NCBI RefSeq assembly: GCF_002993025.1
Contig: NZ_NXGI01000056.1
Location: 1-64,000 of the forward strand
Direction: 5' to 3'
DNA length: 64,000 bases
Source: Arcobacter cryaerophilus gv. crypticus
Lineage (GTDB): Bacteria; Campylobacterota; Campylobacteria; Campylobacterales; Arcobacteraceae
In this document: one piece after another, positions 1 to 10,581 of the stretch
How the letters are laid out: each line of letters begins with the position of its first letter
Position numbering within the stretch: position 1 is the first letter of the stretch
Notes under the pieces: generated by a model
Seen by the model: the letters and a program-made list of their open reading frames with translations, nothing else
What the model was told of the DNA's origin: nothing
Databases searched by the model: none
Position numbers and translations under genes: made by a program

Positions 1-48
1 GGTGTAAGCCCTTTAGCTGACCAGTACTAATAGAACGTTTGGCTTATT
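1..48 (+). rRNA. rrl: 23S ribosomal RNA, 3' end only
   Basis: The first bases contain the conserved 23S 3'-terminal segment (gctgaccagtactaataga, then ttggctt), which pairs with the 5' end of 23S in the mature molecule. The rest of the gene lies before the window. The exact 3' end is estimated from family knowledge. A 5S gene follows about 180 bases later, as expected for the end of an rrn operon. Confidence 0.85.
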
Positions 49-231
49 TTAACAAATTCTTTGGTTTACTATCTTATTAAGCATATGTTTATTATGTTTA
101 ATTTGTGTTGATTATATATAGATATACAAATATGAAATTAGCTTTTTAAGCTATTAAAGACTTTAGCATTAAATTTCTCAAATCACAATTTGAGTGTTAA
201 GAGTTTTTTTAAAGCTTTTATCACTCAAATT
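49..231 (+). other. 23S-5S internal transcribed spacer
   Basis: AT-rich spacer with no tRNA and no open frame. Just before 5S there is a 10-base inverted repeat, 187-196 (AATTTGAGTG) against 222-231 (CACTCAAATT). It would form a hairpin next to the 5' end of 5S and is a plausible RNase processing stem. The processing role is inferred. Confidence 0.6.
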
Positions 232-347
232 TGCTGGTGGTTAAAGAGAAGTGGAAATACCCAGCCCCATCCCGAACCTGGTAGTCAAGCACTTCATCGC
301 CGATAATACTGCAGGGTCCCCCTGTGGAAACGTAGGTCGCTGCCAGC
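232..347 (+). rRNA. rrf: 5S ribosomal RNA
   Basis: About 116 bases with the 5S pattern: a 5' terminal strand (tgctgg) that pairs with the 3' end (ccagc), the conserved loop segment ccatcccgaacctgg, and the late gtggaaacgtaggtcgc-type segment. Position behind the 23S end and ahead of a terminator fits the last gene of an rrn operon. Ends are within a few bases. Confidence 0.93.
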
Positions 348-373
348 TCATTGAGTTTTACAATTACCCCAAG

Positions 374-427
374 AGCTTATCTTGTCTTACTAAGAAAAAC
401 AATAGTAGGTCAAGGTAAGCTTTTTTA
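374..427 (+). terminator. Intrinsic terminator of the rRNA operon
   Basis: A long stem: agcttatcttg (374-384) pairs with caaggtaagct (411-421) with one G-U pair. It is extended inward by seven further pairs after one mismatch, with a loop near 393-402, and is followed by six T. Placed directly after 5S, it is a convincing Rho-independent terminator. Confidence 0.9.
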
Positions 428-553
428 TTGCTTTATTCCCCATACATATCAATCTCTTTCTTTATTCGCTCCTCTTTTTTAGTTTAAATTACTGACTTAT
501 ATTTTTTTATTAATTATTTTATATATAAAAGCTAAAGCCAAATTCTTTTTAGA

Positions 554-559
554 TATAAT
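554..559 (+). promoter_or_regulatory. Putative -10 box for eno
   Basis: A perfect TATAAT lies 32 bases before the eno start. Upstream DNA is T-rich with no obvious -35 box, the usual look of a sigma-70 promoter in Campylobacterota. The start would fall near 566, giving a short leader containing AGGAG at 581-585. Confidence 0.6.
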
Positions 560-582
560 ATTCCTAAAATATTCAAAACTAG

Positions 583-1868
<1,286 letters not shown>

Positions 1869-1869
<1 letters not shown>

Positions 1870-2111
1870 TGTCTAATAAAACAAGTAATATTTTTGGATT
1901 TATGCTAATAGTGATTTTTTCACTGTTAGCTACTATTTATTTTGCTTATCATTGGGTAAATCTTCTTTTTGGAGATAATTCAATACAAGTTTATAGCTCT
2001 TTGAAGCATAAAAAAGAGTATTTAGAAGATGAAATTTCGAGATTACAAAAAGAGAATGCTTATCTACAAAAAGAGTATTTTGAATTAAAAAATTTGGAGC
2101 CAGAAGAATGA
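1869..2111 (+). CDS. FtsB/DivIC-like septum formation initiator protein
   Basis: 80 residues with a single N-terminal membrane segment (about residues 9-30), then a coiled coil (about 42-75) rich in Leu, Glu and Lys. This is the architecture of FtsB/DivIC, which bridges FtsQ and FtsL in the divisome on the periplasmic side. The start overlaps the eno stop (TAATG) and the stop overlaps the next start (ATGA), implying translational coupling. Its place between eno and an AMIN-domain gene matches Campylobacter, and E. coli ftsB also lies next to eno. The role is inferred from shape and context, since coiled coils match loosely. Confidence 0.75.
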
Positions 2112-2848
2112 AAAAAGTAATTTTAGGAATAACTATAATATTTTGTGTAACGCTTAGTGGTAGAGATAACCCATTTGCAAAATACGAAGAAGAGACAGGA
2201 AGAATGTATGAGTTAAATGAAACTCCAAAAACTGTTGAAGAGATTCAAGAAGCACAGTATATTCAAAAAGTACAAAATCAAATGAATACTCAAAGTCAAC
2301 CAGTTTCACCTGCACCTAAAACTAATACACAAAAATCACCAGAAAAAACTTATACTAAAAAAGAGTTAGAAGCTATTGTACAAAAAGCAAATAAACAAAA
2401 TGAACAAAAAACTAAAGAGATTGTTAAAAAAGAACTTGCAAATGTAAAAAAAGAGCCAGAGCAAGTAATTTATGTAAAACCAAGAGCTGATGTGGATAGT
2501 GATAAAATGAGTACTACTGTAAATCCTAATGCAAATTCATTAAAACAAAAAAATATTTTGCCTTTTTTAAAGATTGAAAGTAGTGATAATGAGTTGATTA
2601 TACGAAGTGAACATAAAATGTTTAAAAAGTTTTCTATAGACAAAGAGAATAAATTAGCCTTTGACTATAAAGCAAAAGTAAGTTTTAATACAAAAAAAGA
2701 GCTTTTGGCTGGAAATAATTTTAAAAATATCACAGTTGGAAATCATCAAAAAGGTGGTTATTATAGAGTTGCCGTTGAACTTGGTTCTAAAGTTTCAAAG
2801 TATAGTGTTGATGTTAAAGACCAAGAGATTGTAATTAAATTAAAATAG
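2108..2848 (+). CDS. Secreted AMIN-domain protein
   Basis: 246 residues. An N-terminal signal sequence (about 1-18) is followed by a low-complexity Lys/Gln/Pro-rich linker (about 45-130) and a C-terminal beta-rich domain (about 150-246) that looks like AMIN. AMIN domains bind peptidoglycan or target amidases and secretin partners to the septum or envelope. No amidase catalytic domain follows, so it is a stand-alone binding or scaffold protein. It is coupled to the FtsB-like gene by an ATGA overlap, which suggests a cell-envelope or division role. A bidirectional terminator follows. Confidence 0.72.
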   Translation: MKKVILGITIIFCVTLSGRDNPFAKYEEETGRMYELNETPKTVEEIQEAQYIQKVQNQMNTQSQPVSPAPKTNTQKSPEKTYTKKELEAIVQKANKQNEQKTKEIVKKELANVKKEPEQVIYVKPRADVDSDKMSTTVNPNANSLKQKNILPFLKIESSDNELIIRSEHKMFKKFSIDKENKLAFDYKAKVSFNTKKELLAGNNFKNITVGNHQKGGYYRVAVELGSKVSKYSVDVKDQEIVIKLK

Positions 2849-2868
2849 TTTTTTAATTTATATTTATA

Positions 2869-2899
2869 AAAAGAGAAGTTTACAACTTCTCTTTTGAAT
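2869..2899. terminator. Bidirectional terminator between convergent genes
   Basis: Perfect 12-base stem (2869-2880 with 2884-2895, loop TAC), with A-rich sequence on the left and T-rich on the right, so it can act on both strands. The stop codon of the minus-strand MFS gene lies in the hairpin loop, so one hairpin serves both genes. Confidence 0.8.
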
Positions 2900-4034
2900 A
2901 TTTTGTATAATAAAGCATACATAGTAAAAGACCTAAAAATGCCATAAAAGCACCAACAAGGGCAGGATATTCAAAGCCTAATCCATATAAAAGTGGAATT
3001 CCACCAAATAAAGCTCCCAAAGAATTTGCTACATTAAAAGCCGCTTGCATAAAAGCAGCTCCTAGCATTTCAGAGTTTTTTGCACTTTTAACCATTACCA
3101 TATTTATTGGAGTTCCCACACTCATAGCAAAAACACCACAAATAAAAGTTAAAACAATAGATAAAATCTTATTTTCAGATAAGAAAAATACCAATATTAA
3201 AAAAATTACCATAAAACTTAAAAGATATATAGCTACTTTTATTGGGTCTTTTTTATCTGCTAAATATCCACCTAAAATATTTCCAACAACCATACCAACT
3301 CCAGCAACAAGCATTAAATAGGAGATTGAGTTAGGTGAAAACTTTGAAACATTAATTAAAAGAGGTGCAATATAACTAAACCAAGCAAAAAGTCCTCCAA
3401 ATCCAACAGCAACTATTAAAATAATATGCCAAGCTTTAAAAGTAAGAAAAAACTCAAGTTCTTCTTTTAAAGTTACAGTTTTAAGCGATTTTAGTTTAGG
3501 CATAAATTTAAGTAAAGCTAAAATAGTAAAGATACCCAAAAAAGAAACAATTAAAAAAGCCCATTTGTAGCTTGTGTTATGTCCTATGTATGTTAAAAGT
3601 GGTACCAATAATAAAATTGCTAGTGTAAGCCCTGTAAACATAGAAGATACCGCTTGTGCTTCTTTTCCTTTTTTTGATAACTTTATCGCAACAATTGTTC
3701 CAACTCCAAAAAAAGCACCATGAGGAAGACCTGCTAGAAATCTTGACATTAAAAGAGTATTGTAATCAGGAGCAATTATAGATAAAGCATTAAATACAGT
3801 AAATAAAATCATATAAACTATTAAAATATTTTTTGGTGGAAATTTTGAACTTAAAGCTACTAAAATTGGAGCTCCAACTACAACACCCAAAGCATAAGCA
3901 GATATTAAATGTCCAGCAATTGGAATAGAAACTCCTAAATCTTTTGCGACATCTGGTAAAAGCCCCATAATAATAAATTCAGTTGTCCCAATAGCTAAAC
4001 CACCTAAGGCAAGAGGAAATATTTGTTTTGTCAT
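2880..4034 (-). CDS. MFS transporter, AraJ/drug-efflux type (DHA1)
   Basis: About 384 residues with some 12 hydrophobic segments. The N-terminal ALGGLAIGTTEFIIMGLLP, the GHLISAYALGVVVGAP segment and the downstream loop with SRFLAGLPHGAFFGVG are typical of the AraJ/YdhP branch of proton-driven MFS efflux pumps at the inner membrane. The substrate cannot be read from sequence. I chose the ATG at 4034 because it overlaps the upstream gene's stop as ATGA; an in-frame TTG at 4049 is also possible. It is co-transcribed with the hydrolase gene. Confidence 0.85.
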   Translation of the reverse strand: MTKQIFPLALGGLAIGTTEFIIMGLLPDVAKDLGVSIPIAGHLISAYALGVVVGAPILVALSSKFPPKNILIVYMILFTVFNALSIIAPDYNTLLMSRFLAGLPHGAFFGVGTIVAIKLSKKGKEAQAVSSMFTGLTLAILLLVPLLTYIGHNTSYKWAFLIVSFLGIFTILALLKFMPKLKSLKTVTLKEELEFFLTFKAWHIILIVAVGFGGLFAWFSYIAPLLINVSKFSPNSISYLMLVAGVGMVVGNILGGYLADKKDPIKVAIYLLSFMVIFLILVFFLSENKILSIVLTFICGVFAMSVGTPINMVMVKSAKNSEMLGAAFMQAAFNVANSLGALFGGIPLLYGLGFEYPALVGAFMAFLGLLLCMLYYTKYSKEKL

Positions 4035-4795
4035 AGATTTTTTACCCAAAATTCAATTTTTGAAGCAAAAAGCACTGGACATTCAATCATAGGATAGTGT
4101 CCTGCTTCTTCAAATTCTATAATTTCAACATCTTTAAACTCTTCAAAATATTTTACTACCTCATTTTTTGAGAAAACTGGAAAATCATATTTCCCAGTAA
4201 TAATTTTTATAGGAATATCAATTTCAAGCTTTTGAACATTGTTTTCATAATCTACATTTAAATACATGCTCATATAAGCAATTTTAGCTTCTAAAATAGA
4301 ACAGTTGTAAGCTAAATTTATACGATAATTTTTCCAATTTTGATTATACCTTTGGCTAGATTGTTCTACAATATCTTCTATTTTTCCACTGTTTTTTTCC
4401 ATTTGAGCTAGTAAATTCTCTTTAGCTTTTTGTGTACTTTTTACTCCTTTATACGATATTGGAGTTAGTAAAATGAGTTTTTTAACTCTTTTATCTTTTG
4501 AAGCTATATGTTGTGCTATCATTGAAGACATAGAGTGAGCTATTAAAATATAATCAGTTAATTTCAAATTTGTTATTAGATTTATCACATCATTCATAGC
4601 TTCATCTAAATTATATTTTCCTAAAATATTTTTTGATAAGCCATAACCTCTTAAATCAACCATAAAAATTGTAAAAAGATTTTTATCAAAATAGTTTAAA
4701 CAATTTTCATAATTTGTACAATCTCCCATTAATTCATGTAAGAAAATAAGTTTTTTTTCACCATTTCCAAGTTTTTTGTAGTTTAATATTGTCAT
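4031..4795 (-). CDS. Alpha/beta-fold hydrolase
   Basis: About 254 residues with the fold-typical order: oxyanion region (FLHELMGD), MVDLRGYGLS, nucleophile elbow LIAHSMSSMIAQ (Ser near 93), acid GKYDFP and catalytic His in EAGHYPMI near the C terminus. The elbow is A-H-S-M-S instead of the usual G-x-S-x-G, a small deviation that still keeps Ser-His-Asp. The substrate is unknown; lipase/esterase, lactonase or haloperoxidase-like are all possible. The start is the ATG at 4795 with AAGG about eight bases upstream; an in-frame GTG at 4804 sits too close to that site. It is paired with the MFS gene. Confidence 0.85.
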   Translation of the reverse strand: MTILNYKKLGNGEKKLIFLHELMGDCTNYENCLNYFDKNLFTIFMVDLRGYGLSKNILGKYNLDEAMNDVINLITNLKLTDYILIAHSMSSMIAQHIASKDKRVKKLILLTPISYKGVKSTQKAKENLLAQMEKNSGKIEDIVEQSSQRYNQNWKNYRINLAYNCSILEAKIAYMSMYLNVDYENNVQKLEIDIPIKIITGKYDFPVFSKNEVVKYFEEFKDVEIIEFEEAGHYPMIECPVLFASKIEFWVKNL

Positions 4796-4822
4796 TATTT
4801 TCACCTTTTAAAAAAAAATTCT

Positions 4823-4828
4823 AGTATA
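4823..4828 (-). promoter_or_regulatory. Putative -10 box for hydrolase-MFS operon
   Basis: On the minus strand a TATACT lies about 28 bases before the hydrolase start, with T-rich DNA upstream. It faces away from the rpsL promoter. Weak evidence, by eye only. Confidence 0.35.
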
Positions 4829-4872
4829 AAATGGATAATAATATAATAAAGAAAAATTTAAGAGCATTTAGG

Positions 4873-4878
4873 TATAAT
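4873..4878 (+). promoter_or_regulatory. Putative -10 box for rpsL-rpsG-fusA
   Basis: GGTATAATG gives a perfect TATAAT about 130 bases before rpsL. It is the best promoter match in this intergenic region and would produce a long structured leader (4886-5006). Confidence 0.6.
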
Positions 4879-4885
4879 GCAAAAC

Positions 4886-5006
4886 TTTTTTAGAAAACAC
4901 TACAACAGTTTCCTAGAATGGTAGTATCGCTTCAAAGTATTTTGAAGATTACGAGAAGCATGAGTGGGGCTATAACTACTCAAACCAAATATTATAAAGG
5001 AAAGAA
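4886..5006 (+). promoter_or_regulatory. Structured 5' leader of the rpsL operon
   Basis: No coding frame, but three potential hairpins: ACTAC/GTAGT (4899-4903 with 4921-4925), CTTCAAA/TTTGAAG (4930-4936 with 4941-4947, loop GTAT) and GAGTGG/CTACTC (4962-4967 with 4976-4981). The bases here are less AT-biased than typical spacers in this window. The str operon is autoregulated by a ribosomal protein in other bacteria, so a protein-binding leader is plausible but unproven. The RBS AAGGAAAG precedes the ATG. Confidence 0.45.
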
Positions 5007-5387
5007 ATGCCTACAATACAACAGCTTGTAAGAAAAGAGCGAAAAAGAGTGATTGAGAAATCAAAATCTCCAGCACTTAAAAAATGTCCACAAAGAAGAG
5101 GAGTATGTACAAGAGTATATACAACTACTCCAAAAAAACCTAACTCGGCTTTAAGAAAAGTTGCAAAAGTTAGATTAACAACTGGATTTGAAGTTATTTC
5201 ATATATCGGTGGAGAAGGACATAACCTTCAAGAACACTCAATAGTGTTAGTAAGAGGGGGAAGAGTAAAAGATTTACCTGGGGTTAAATACCACATTGTA
5301 AGAGGTGCGTTAGATTCAGCTGGTGTAAATAACAGAACTGTATCTAGATCTAAATATGGTACAAAAAGACCAAAAGCTAAAAAATAA
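5007..5387 (+). CDS. rpsL: 30S ribosomal protein S12
   Basis: 126 residues, standard for S12, which sits at the decoding centre of the small subunit. Recognisable segments are [11 protein letters not shown] at the start, [20 protein letters not shown] and the [19 protein letters not shown] loop, where streptomycin-resistance changes occur in other species. Lysines at the usual resistance positions (TTTPKKPN and the later GGRVKD) look wild-type. It is the first gene of the str operon with a good RBS. Identity is certain. Confidence 0.98.
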   Translation: MPTIQQLVRKERKRVIEKSKSPALKKCPQRRGVCTRVYTTTPKKPNSALRKVAKVRLTTGFEVISYIGGEGHNLQEHSIVLVRGGRVKDLPGVKYHIVRGALDSAGVNNRTVSRSKYGTKRPKAKK

Positions 5388-5399
5388 GTAGAAGGATAG

Positions 5400-5870
<471 letters not shown>

Positions 5871-5881
5871 GATAAATTATT

Positions 5882-7990
5882 ATGGCAAGAAAAGTACCCT
5901 TAAATAGAGTTAGAAATATTGGTATTGCTGCACACATTGATGCAGGAAAAACAACAAGTACTGAAAGAATTTTATTCTATACGGGAGTTTCTCATAAAAT
6001 TGGAGAAGTTCATGAAGGTGCAGCAACAATGGACTGGATGGAGCAAGAGCAAGAAAGAGGTATTACAATTACTTCAGCTGCAACAACTTGTTTTTGGAAT
6101 CATCCAAAAACAAATGAGCAATTACAAATAAATATTATTGACACTCCAGGTCACGTTGACTTTACTATTGAAGTTGAGAGATCTATGAGAGTTCTTGATG
6201 GTGCTGTTGCAGTATTTTGTTCAGTTGGAGGAGTTCAACCACAATCTGAAACTGTTTGGAGACAAGCAAATAAGTATGGAGTTCCAAGAATTATTTATGT
6301 AAATAAAATGGATAGAACTGGTGCAAATTTCTTGAATGTTATGGGTCAAGTAAGAGATAGATTAAAAGCAAATCCAGTACCACTTCAAATTCCAATTGGT
6401 GCAGAAGACCAATTTAGAGGAATGATTGATTTAGTTAAAATGAAAGCTTATACTTATACTCTTGATGCTCAAGTTGGAGAGATGTATAAAGTTGAAGAAA
6501 TTCCTGCTGATTTAGTAGATGTGGCAGCTGAATATAGAGAAAAACTAATTGAAGCTGCTTCTGAAGCAAGCGAAGAGTTAATGGAAAAATATCTTGAAGG
6601 TATTGAATTAACTGAAGAAGAGATTACAGCTGGAATTAAAAAAAGATGTTTAGCAATGGAAATTACTCCAATGGTTTGTGGAACATCATTTAAAAATAAA
6701 GGTATTCAACCACTTCTTGATGCTGTTGCTATGTATTTACCAGCTCCAACTGAAGTTGCTGATATCAAAGGTGAAACTCAAGATGGTGAAGCTGTAATTG
6801 TTCCTTCAACTGATAAAGGTGAAGTAGCTGCTCTTGCATTTAAAATTATGACTGACCCATTTGTTGGGCAATTAACATTCGCAAGAGTTTATAGAGGAGT
6901 TCTAGAGTCTGGAACTTATGTATTAAACTCTACAAAAATGAAAAAAGAGAGAATCGGAAGATTACTTAAAATGCATGCGAATTCAAGAGAAGAAGTTAAA
7001 GAACTTTATGCTGGAGAAATTGGTGCAGTTGTTGGTCTTAAAGATACAATTACAGGTGATACACTAGCTAGTGAAAAAGATCCAGTAATTCTAGAAAGAA
7101 TGGAATTCCCAGAACCAGTTATTAGTGTTGCGGTTGAGCCAAAAACAAAAGCTGACCAAGAAAAAATGGGAATTGCTTTAGGAAAATTAGCTGAAGAAGA
7201 TCCATCATTTAGAGTATGGACTGATGAAGAAACAGGACAAACTATTATCGCTGGAATGGGTGAATTACACCTTGAAATTCTTGTAGATAGAATGAAAAGA
7301 GAGTTCAAAGTTGAAGCTGAAGTTGGTGCTCCACAAGTTGCATATAGAGAGACTATTAAAAATGCTGTTAAGCAAGAGTACAAATATGCAAAACAATCAG
7401 GTGGTAAAGGTCAATATGGACATGTTTACTTAGAGATTAAACCTCTTCCTGCTGGAAGCGATCCTACATTCAAATTTAAGAATGATATTAAAGGTGGAGT
7501 TGTACCAAAAGAGTATGTTCCTGCTGTTGAAAAAGGATGTAGCGAAGCAATGCAAGGTGGAATTCTTGCTGGATATCCAATGGTTGATATTGAAGTTACA
7601 CTTTATGACGGAAGCTACCACGAAGTGGATTCATCTGAGATGGCATTTAAATTAGCTGCTTCAATGGGATTCAAACAAGGTTGTAGAAGTGCAGCTGCGG
7701 GTGCTATTTTACTTGAGCCAATCATGAAAGTTGAAATTGAAACTCCTGAAGATTATATGGGAGATGTTATTGGAGATTGTAACAAAAGAAGAGGACAAGT
7801 TCAGTCTATGGATGACAGAGCTGGTATCAAACTTGTTACTGCAATGATTCCTTTATCTGAAATGTTCGGTTACTCTACAGATTTAAGATCTATGTCTCAA
7901 GGAAGAGCAACATATTCTATGATTTTTGATGCTTATCAAGAAGTTCCTAGAAATGTTTCTGAAGAGATTATGAAAAAAAGAAATGGGTAA
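5882..7990 (+). CDS. fusA: Elongation factor G
   Basis: 702-residue GTPase that drives ribosome translocation and, with RRF, recycling. The G motifs are visible: AHIDAGKTT near residue 17, DTPGH at 87-91 and NKMD near 141. Domains II to V follow in normal order. Length matches EF-G1. It is the last gene of the str operon; tuf does not follow, as is common in Campylobacterota. A strong terminator lies 19 bases after the stop. Identity is certain. Confidence 0.98.
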   Translation: MARKVPLNRVRNIGIAAHIDAGKTTSTERILFYTGVSHKIGEVHEGAATMDWMEQEQERGITITSAATTCFWNHPKTNEQLQINIIDTPGHVDFTIEVERSMRVLDGAVAVFCSVGGVQPQSETVWRQANKYGVPRIIYVNKMDRTGANFLNVMGQVRDRLKANPVPLQIPIGAEDQFRGMIDLVKMKAYTYTLDAQVGEMYKVEEIPADLVDVAAEYREKLIEAASEASEELMEKYLEGIELTEEEITAGIKKRCLAMEITPMVCGTSFKNKGIQPLLDAVAMYLPAPTEVADIKGETQDGEAVIVPSTDKGEVAALAFKIMTDPFVGQLTFARVYRGVLESGTYVLNSTKMKKERIGRLLKMHANSREEVKELYAGEIGAVVGLKDTITGDTLASEKDPVILERMEFPEPVISVAVEPKTKADQEKMGIALGKLAEEDPSFRVWTDEETGQTIIAGMGELHLEILVDRMKREFKVEAEVGAPQVAYRETIKNAVKQEYKYAKQSGGKGQYGHVYLEIKPLPAGSDPTFKFKNDIKGGVVPKEYVPAVEKGCSEAMQGGILAGYPMVDIEVTLYDGSYHEVDSSEMAFKLAASMGFKQGCRSAAAGAILLEPIMKVEIETPEDYMGDVIGDCNKRRGQVQSMDDRAGIKLVTAMIPLSEMFGYSTDLRSMSQGRATYSMIFDAYQEVPRNVSEEIMKKRNG

Positions 7991-8008
7991 TTAAGTTTAC
8001 ATTTTCTT

Positions 8009-8045
8009 AAAAAGAGGGGTGTGCTTTTTGCATATCCCTTTTTTT
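8009..8045 (+). terminator. Intrinsic terminator after fusA
   Basis: A 16-pair stem (8009-8024 against 8030-8045, loop TTTTT), with a few G-U pairs, ending in a run of seven T. This is a textbook Rho-independent terminator for rpsL-rpsG-fusA. It rules out the in-frame GTG at 8021 as the nadK start. Confidence 0.88.
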
Positions 8046-8116
8046 ATTTGTTTTATATGAGTAATTTAATAGAATTGCAAATTATTTATATAAAATTAAA
8101 AACAAAAGATTTAAAA

Positions 8117-8983
8117 TTGAGATTAGATAAAAGCTATAAATTACTAAAAAAAATTGAAAATGTTGGAATTATTTTAAAACCAAATAGTCCAGAATTAAAA
8201 GATGTATATTTAAAAATAAAAGATTTATTTGAAAAGAGAAATATAAATATTTTTCTTGAAGAACAATCTGCGAAAATGATAGAAGATAGTGGATTTTGTT
8301 TTGAAGAGTTATGTTTAAAAGTTGATTTTTTGGTAAGTGTTGGTGGAGATGGTACTCTTTTGGGAGTTGTAAGAAGAGCTTTTAAATATGAGTTACCAGT
8401 TTTGGGTATTAATTTAGGAACTTTAGGATTTTTAACTGATTTAAATATGAATGAACTTCCACAGTTTATTGAAGATTTATTGAACAATAATTATAAAATT
8501 AATCAAAGAATGATAATAAAAGGTTCAATTAAAAGTAAAAAATTTATAGCTTTTAATGATATTGTAATTTCTAGGAAAAATTTATCATCAATGTTAGAAG
8601 TTAAAGCTAAAATAGATGGAAAAGCTTTTAATACATATTTTGGTGATGGCTTAATTTTATCAACACCAAGTGGTTCAACAGCTTATAATTTATCTGTTGG
8701 TGGACCAATAGTTTATCCATTAACTGAAGCTTTTATAATAACTCCAATAGCTCCGCATTCACTCACGCAAAGACCAATAGTTGTACCAGCTGATTTTGAA
8801 ATAGAGTTTAAAGTTACACAAGATAGTGGAGCGGTTGTTATAATTGATGGTCAAGAGTTATATGATTTAAAAAAAGATGAAATAATAAAAATAAAGATTG
8901 CATCTAAAAAAGCAAAAATGCTTCATAGAAGTAGTAGAGATTTTTTTAAAGTTTTAAGTGAAAAACTAAGATGGGGTAACTAA
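8117..8983 (+). CDS. nadK: NAD kinase
   Basis: ATP-dependent phosphorylation of NAD to NADP in the cytoplasm. The hallmark GGDGTLLGVVR and the TPSGSTAYNLSVGGPIVYP motif with the NxLS/GGP substrate loop are present, followed by PIAPHSLTQRPIV. The start is uncertain: the frame is open from a GTG inside the fusA terminator, an ATG lies at 8057 and a TTG at 8117. I chose 8117 because it gives 288 residues, the usual length, and because a promoter-like TATAAAAT sits near 8089. The recN start follows two bases after the stop. Confidence 0.93.
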   Translation: MRLDKSYKLLKKIENVGIILKPNSPELKDVYLKIKDLFEKRNINIFLEEQSAKMIEDSGFCFEELCLKVDFLVSVGGDGTLLGVVRRAFKYELPVLGINLGTLGFLTDLNMNELPQFIEDLLNNNYKINQRMIIKGSIKSKKFIAFNDIVISRKNLSSMLEVKAKIDGKAFNTYFGDGLILSTPSGSTAYNLSVGGPIVYPLTEAFIITPIAPHSLTQRPIVVPADFEIEFKVTQDSGAVVIIDGQELYDLKKDEIIKIKIASKKAKMLHRSSRDFFKVLSEKLRWGN

Positions 8984-8985
8984 AA

Positions 8986-10518
8986 GTGATAACTAGATTA
9001 TATATAAAAAATTGTCTATCTTTTAAAGAAGTAGATTTAGAGTTTAATAGCGGATTAAATATTTTTACAGGTCCAAGTGGAGCTGGAAAATCAATATTAA
9101 TGAGAGAGATACTAGCTTCTTTTGGTCTTGAAGATGTAAAATCTGAAATTGTAGAGGTTAATTTAAATAATTCAAGAGTTAAAAATGAAGAGTTTGATAT
9201 AAATTTTGAAGAGGATATTGTAATAAAATGTCTTAAAAAAGAGAAAGCAAGATACTTTTTGAATAGTCAATCTTTATCAAAAAAAACTTTGAGTGAAATA
9301 TCAAATAATTTAATAAAATATTTGAGTCTTAGAGATACAAGTGATTTTAAAAGTGAAACTTTGATTGAATTTTTAGATAGATATGCAAATAAAAATTTTA
9401 AAGAATTTAAAAATATCAAAATAGATTTTGATAATAAGTATAAAGAATTTATAAATATTGAAAAAAGGTTATCAAAAATAAAAGAGGATGAAAAAAATCT
9501 TGAAGATTTAAAAGAGTTTGCAAAATTTGAAATAGCAAAAATAGAAGAGATTAATCCAAAAGAAAATGAGTATGAAGAGTTAAATAGTCTAAAAAAATCT
9601 TTAGCAAAAAAAGAAAAAATAGAAGTTGCTAGTCAAAAAGCATCAATTATTTTTGAAAATGTAAGATCAGTTAATGAGTTACTTGAGCTTTTGGAAGTTG
9701 ATTCAAGTTTTTTTGATGAAGCGATAAATGAATTTACAAATATTTTAGAAAAAGCAAATGATACACTTAGTGAACTTGAAGATACAAATATTGAAGAAAC
9801 TTTAAATAGAATAGAGAAAATATCTTCACTTATAAAGAGATTTGGTAGTATAAAAGAGTGTTTAGAATACAAAGAACAAAAACAAAAAGAGCTTGAAAAG
9901 TACAATAATATAAGTTATGAAAAAGATGAATTGGAACAAAATTATAATCAGCTAAATGAGATAATTTTAAATTTAGCAGATGAAATATCAACTTATCGTC
10001 AAAAAAGTGTAGAAAGTTTAGAAAAAAGTGTTAACTATTATTTAGATTTTTTATATTTAAATAGTGCAAAAATAACTCTAACAAAGAAAAAACTAGATTC
10101 TAGTGGTATTGATTTTGTAGAGTTTAAACTAAATGGTGTTGCAATATCAACTATTAGCTCAGGTGAGTATAATCGATTAAGACTTGCTCTTTTAAGTTCA
10201 ATTAGTGAGTTTGATATAGCAGACAATGGAGTACTTTTTTTGGATGAGATAGATGCAAATTTAAGCGGAAAAGAGAGTGATGCAATATCGAAAGTTCTAA
10301 TTAAACTAAGTAAAAATTATCAAATTTTTGCAATTTCTCATCAAATACAGTTAGCATCGCAGGCAAATCAGCACTTTTTAGTAGAAAAGATAGAGAATAA
10401 TTCAATTGTTACTATTTTAGATAATGCTCAAAGAGCAAAAGAGCTAGCAAGAATGATAAGTGGAGAAAATGTTACAAATGAGGCTTTAGATTTTGTAAAA
10501 AATTTATTAAAGGTATAA
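8986..10518 (+). CDS. recN: DNA repair protein RecN
   Basis: 510-residue SMC-like ATPase for double-strand break repair. Walker A is GPSGAGKS at residues 29-36, a coiled-coil region runs through the middle (about 130-340), the ABC signature is ISSGEYNRLRLALL near 390, and Walker B is GVLFLDEIDANLSG near 415. It is somewhat shorter than the E. coli protein (about 550) because the coiled-coil arms are short, which is common in Campylobacterota. The GTG start is two bases after the nadK stop; nadK-recN pairing is also common in other bacteria. Confidence 0.94.
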   Translation: MITRLYIKNCLSFKEVDLEFNSGLNIFTGPSGAGKSILMREILASFGLEDVKSEIVEVNLNNSRVKNEEFDINFEEDIVIKCLKKEKARYFLNSQSLSKKTLSEISNNLIKYLSLRDTSDFKSETLIEFLDRYANKNFKEFKNIKIDFDNKYKEFINIEKRLSKIKEDEKNLEDLKEFAKFEIAKIEEINPKENEYEELNSLKKSLAKKEKIEVASQKASIIFENVRSVNELLELLEVDSSFFDEAINEFTNILEKANDTLSELEDTNIEETLNRIEKISSLIKRFGSIKECLEYKEQKQKELEKYNNISYEKDELEQNYNQLNEIILNLADEISTYRQKSVESLEKSVNYYLDFLYLNSAKITLTKKKLDSSGIDFVEFKLNGVAISTISSGEYNRLRLALLSSISEFDIADNGVLFLDEIDANLSGKESDAISKVLIKLSKNYQIFAISHQIQLASQANQHFLVEKIENNSIVTILDNAQRAKELARMISGENVTNEALDFVKNLLKV

Positions 10519-10545
10519 AAAAAATATATTTTTTTAAAATAATGA

Positions 10546-10551
10546 TACAAT
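10546..10551 (+). promoter_or_regulatory. Putative -10 box for chemoreceptor gene
   Basis: GATACAAT gives TACAAT about 30 bases before the ATG at 10582, preceded by a T-rich tract. Moderate match. Confidence 0.4.
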
Positions 10552-10581
10552 AATGGCATTTAATTGCATTGGAGCTATAAA

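Noticed and set aside
7006..7621. Minus-strand frames opposite fusA
   Set aside because: Antisense shadows of a certain gene with no RBS.
8021..8056. N-terminal extension of nadK from a GTG start
   Set aside because: The codons lie inside the hairpin and U-run of the fusA terminator.
10553..10568. Sigma-54-like box TGGCATTTAATTGCA before the first chemoreceptor
   Set aside because: GG and GC are nine bases apart where ten are required, and the start would fall almost at the ATG.
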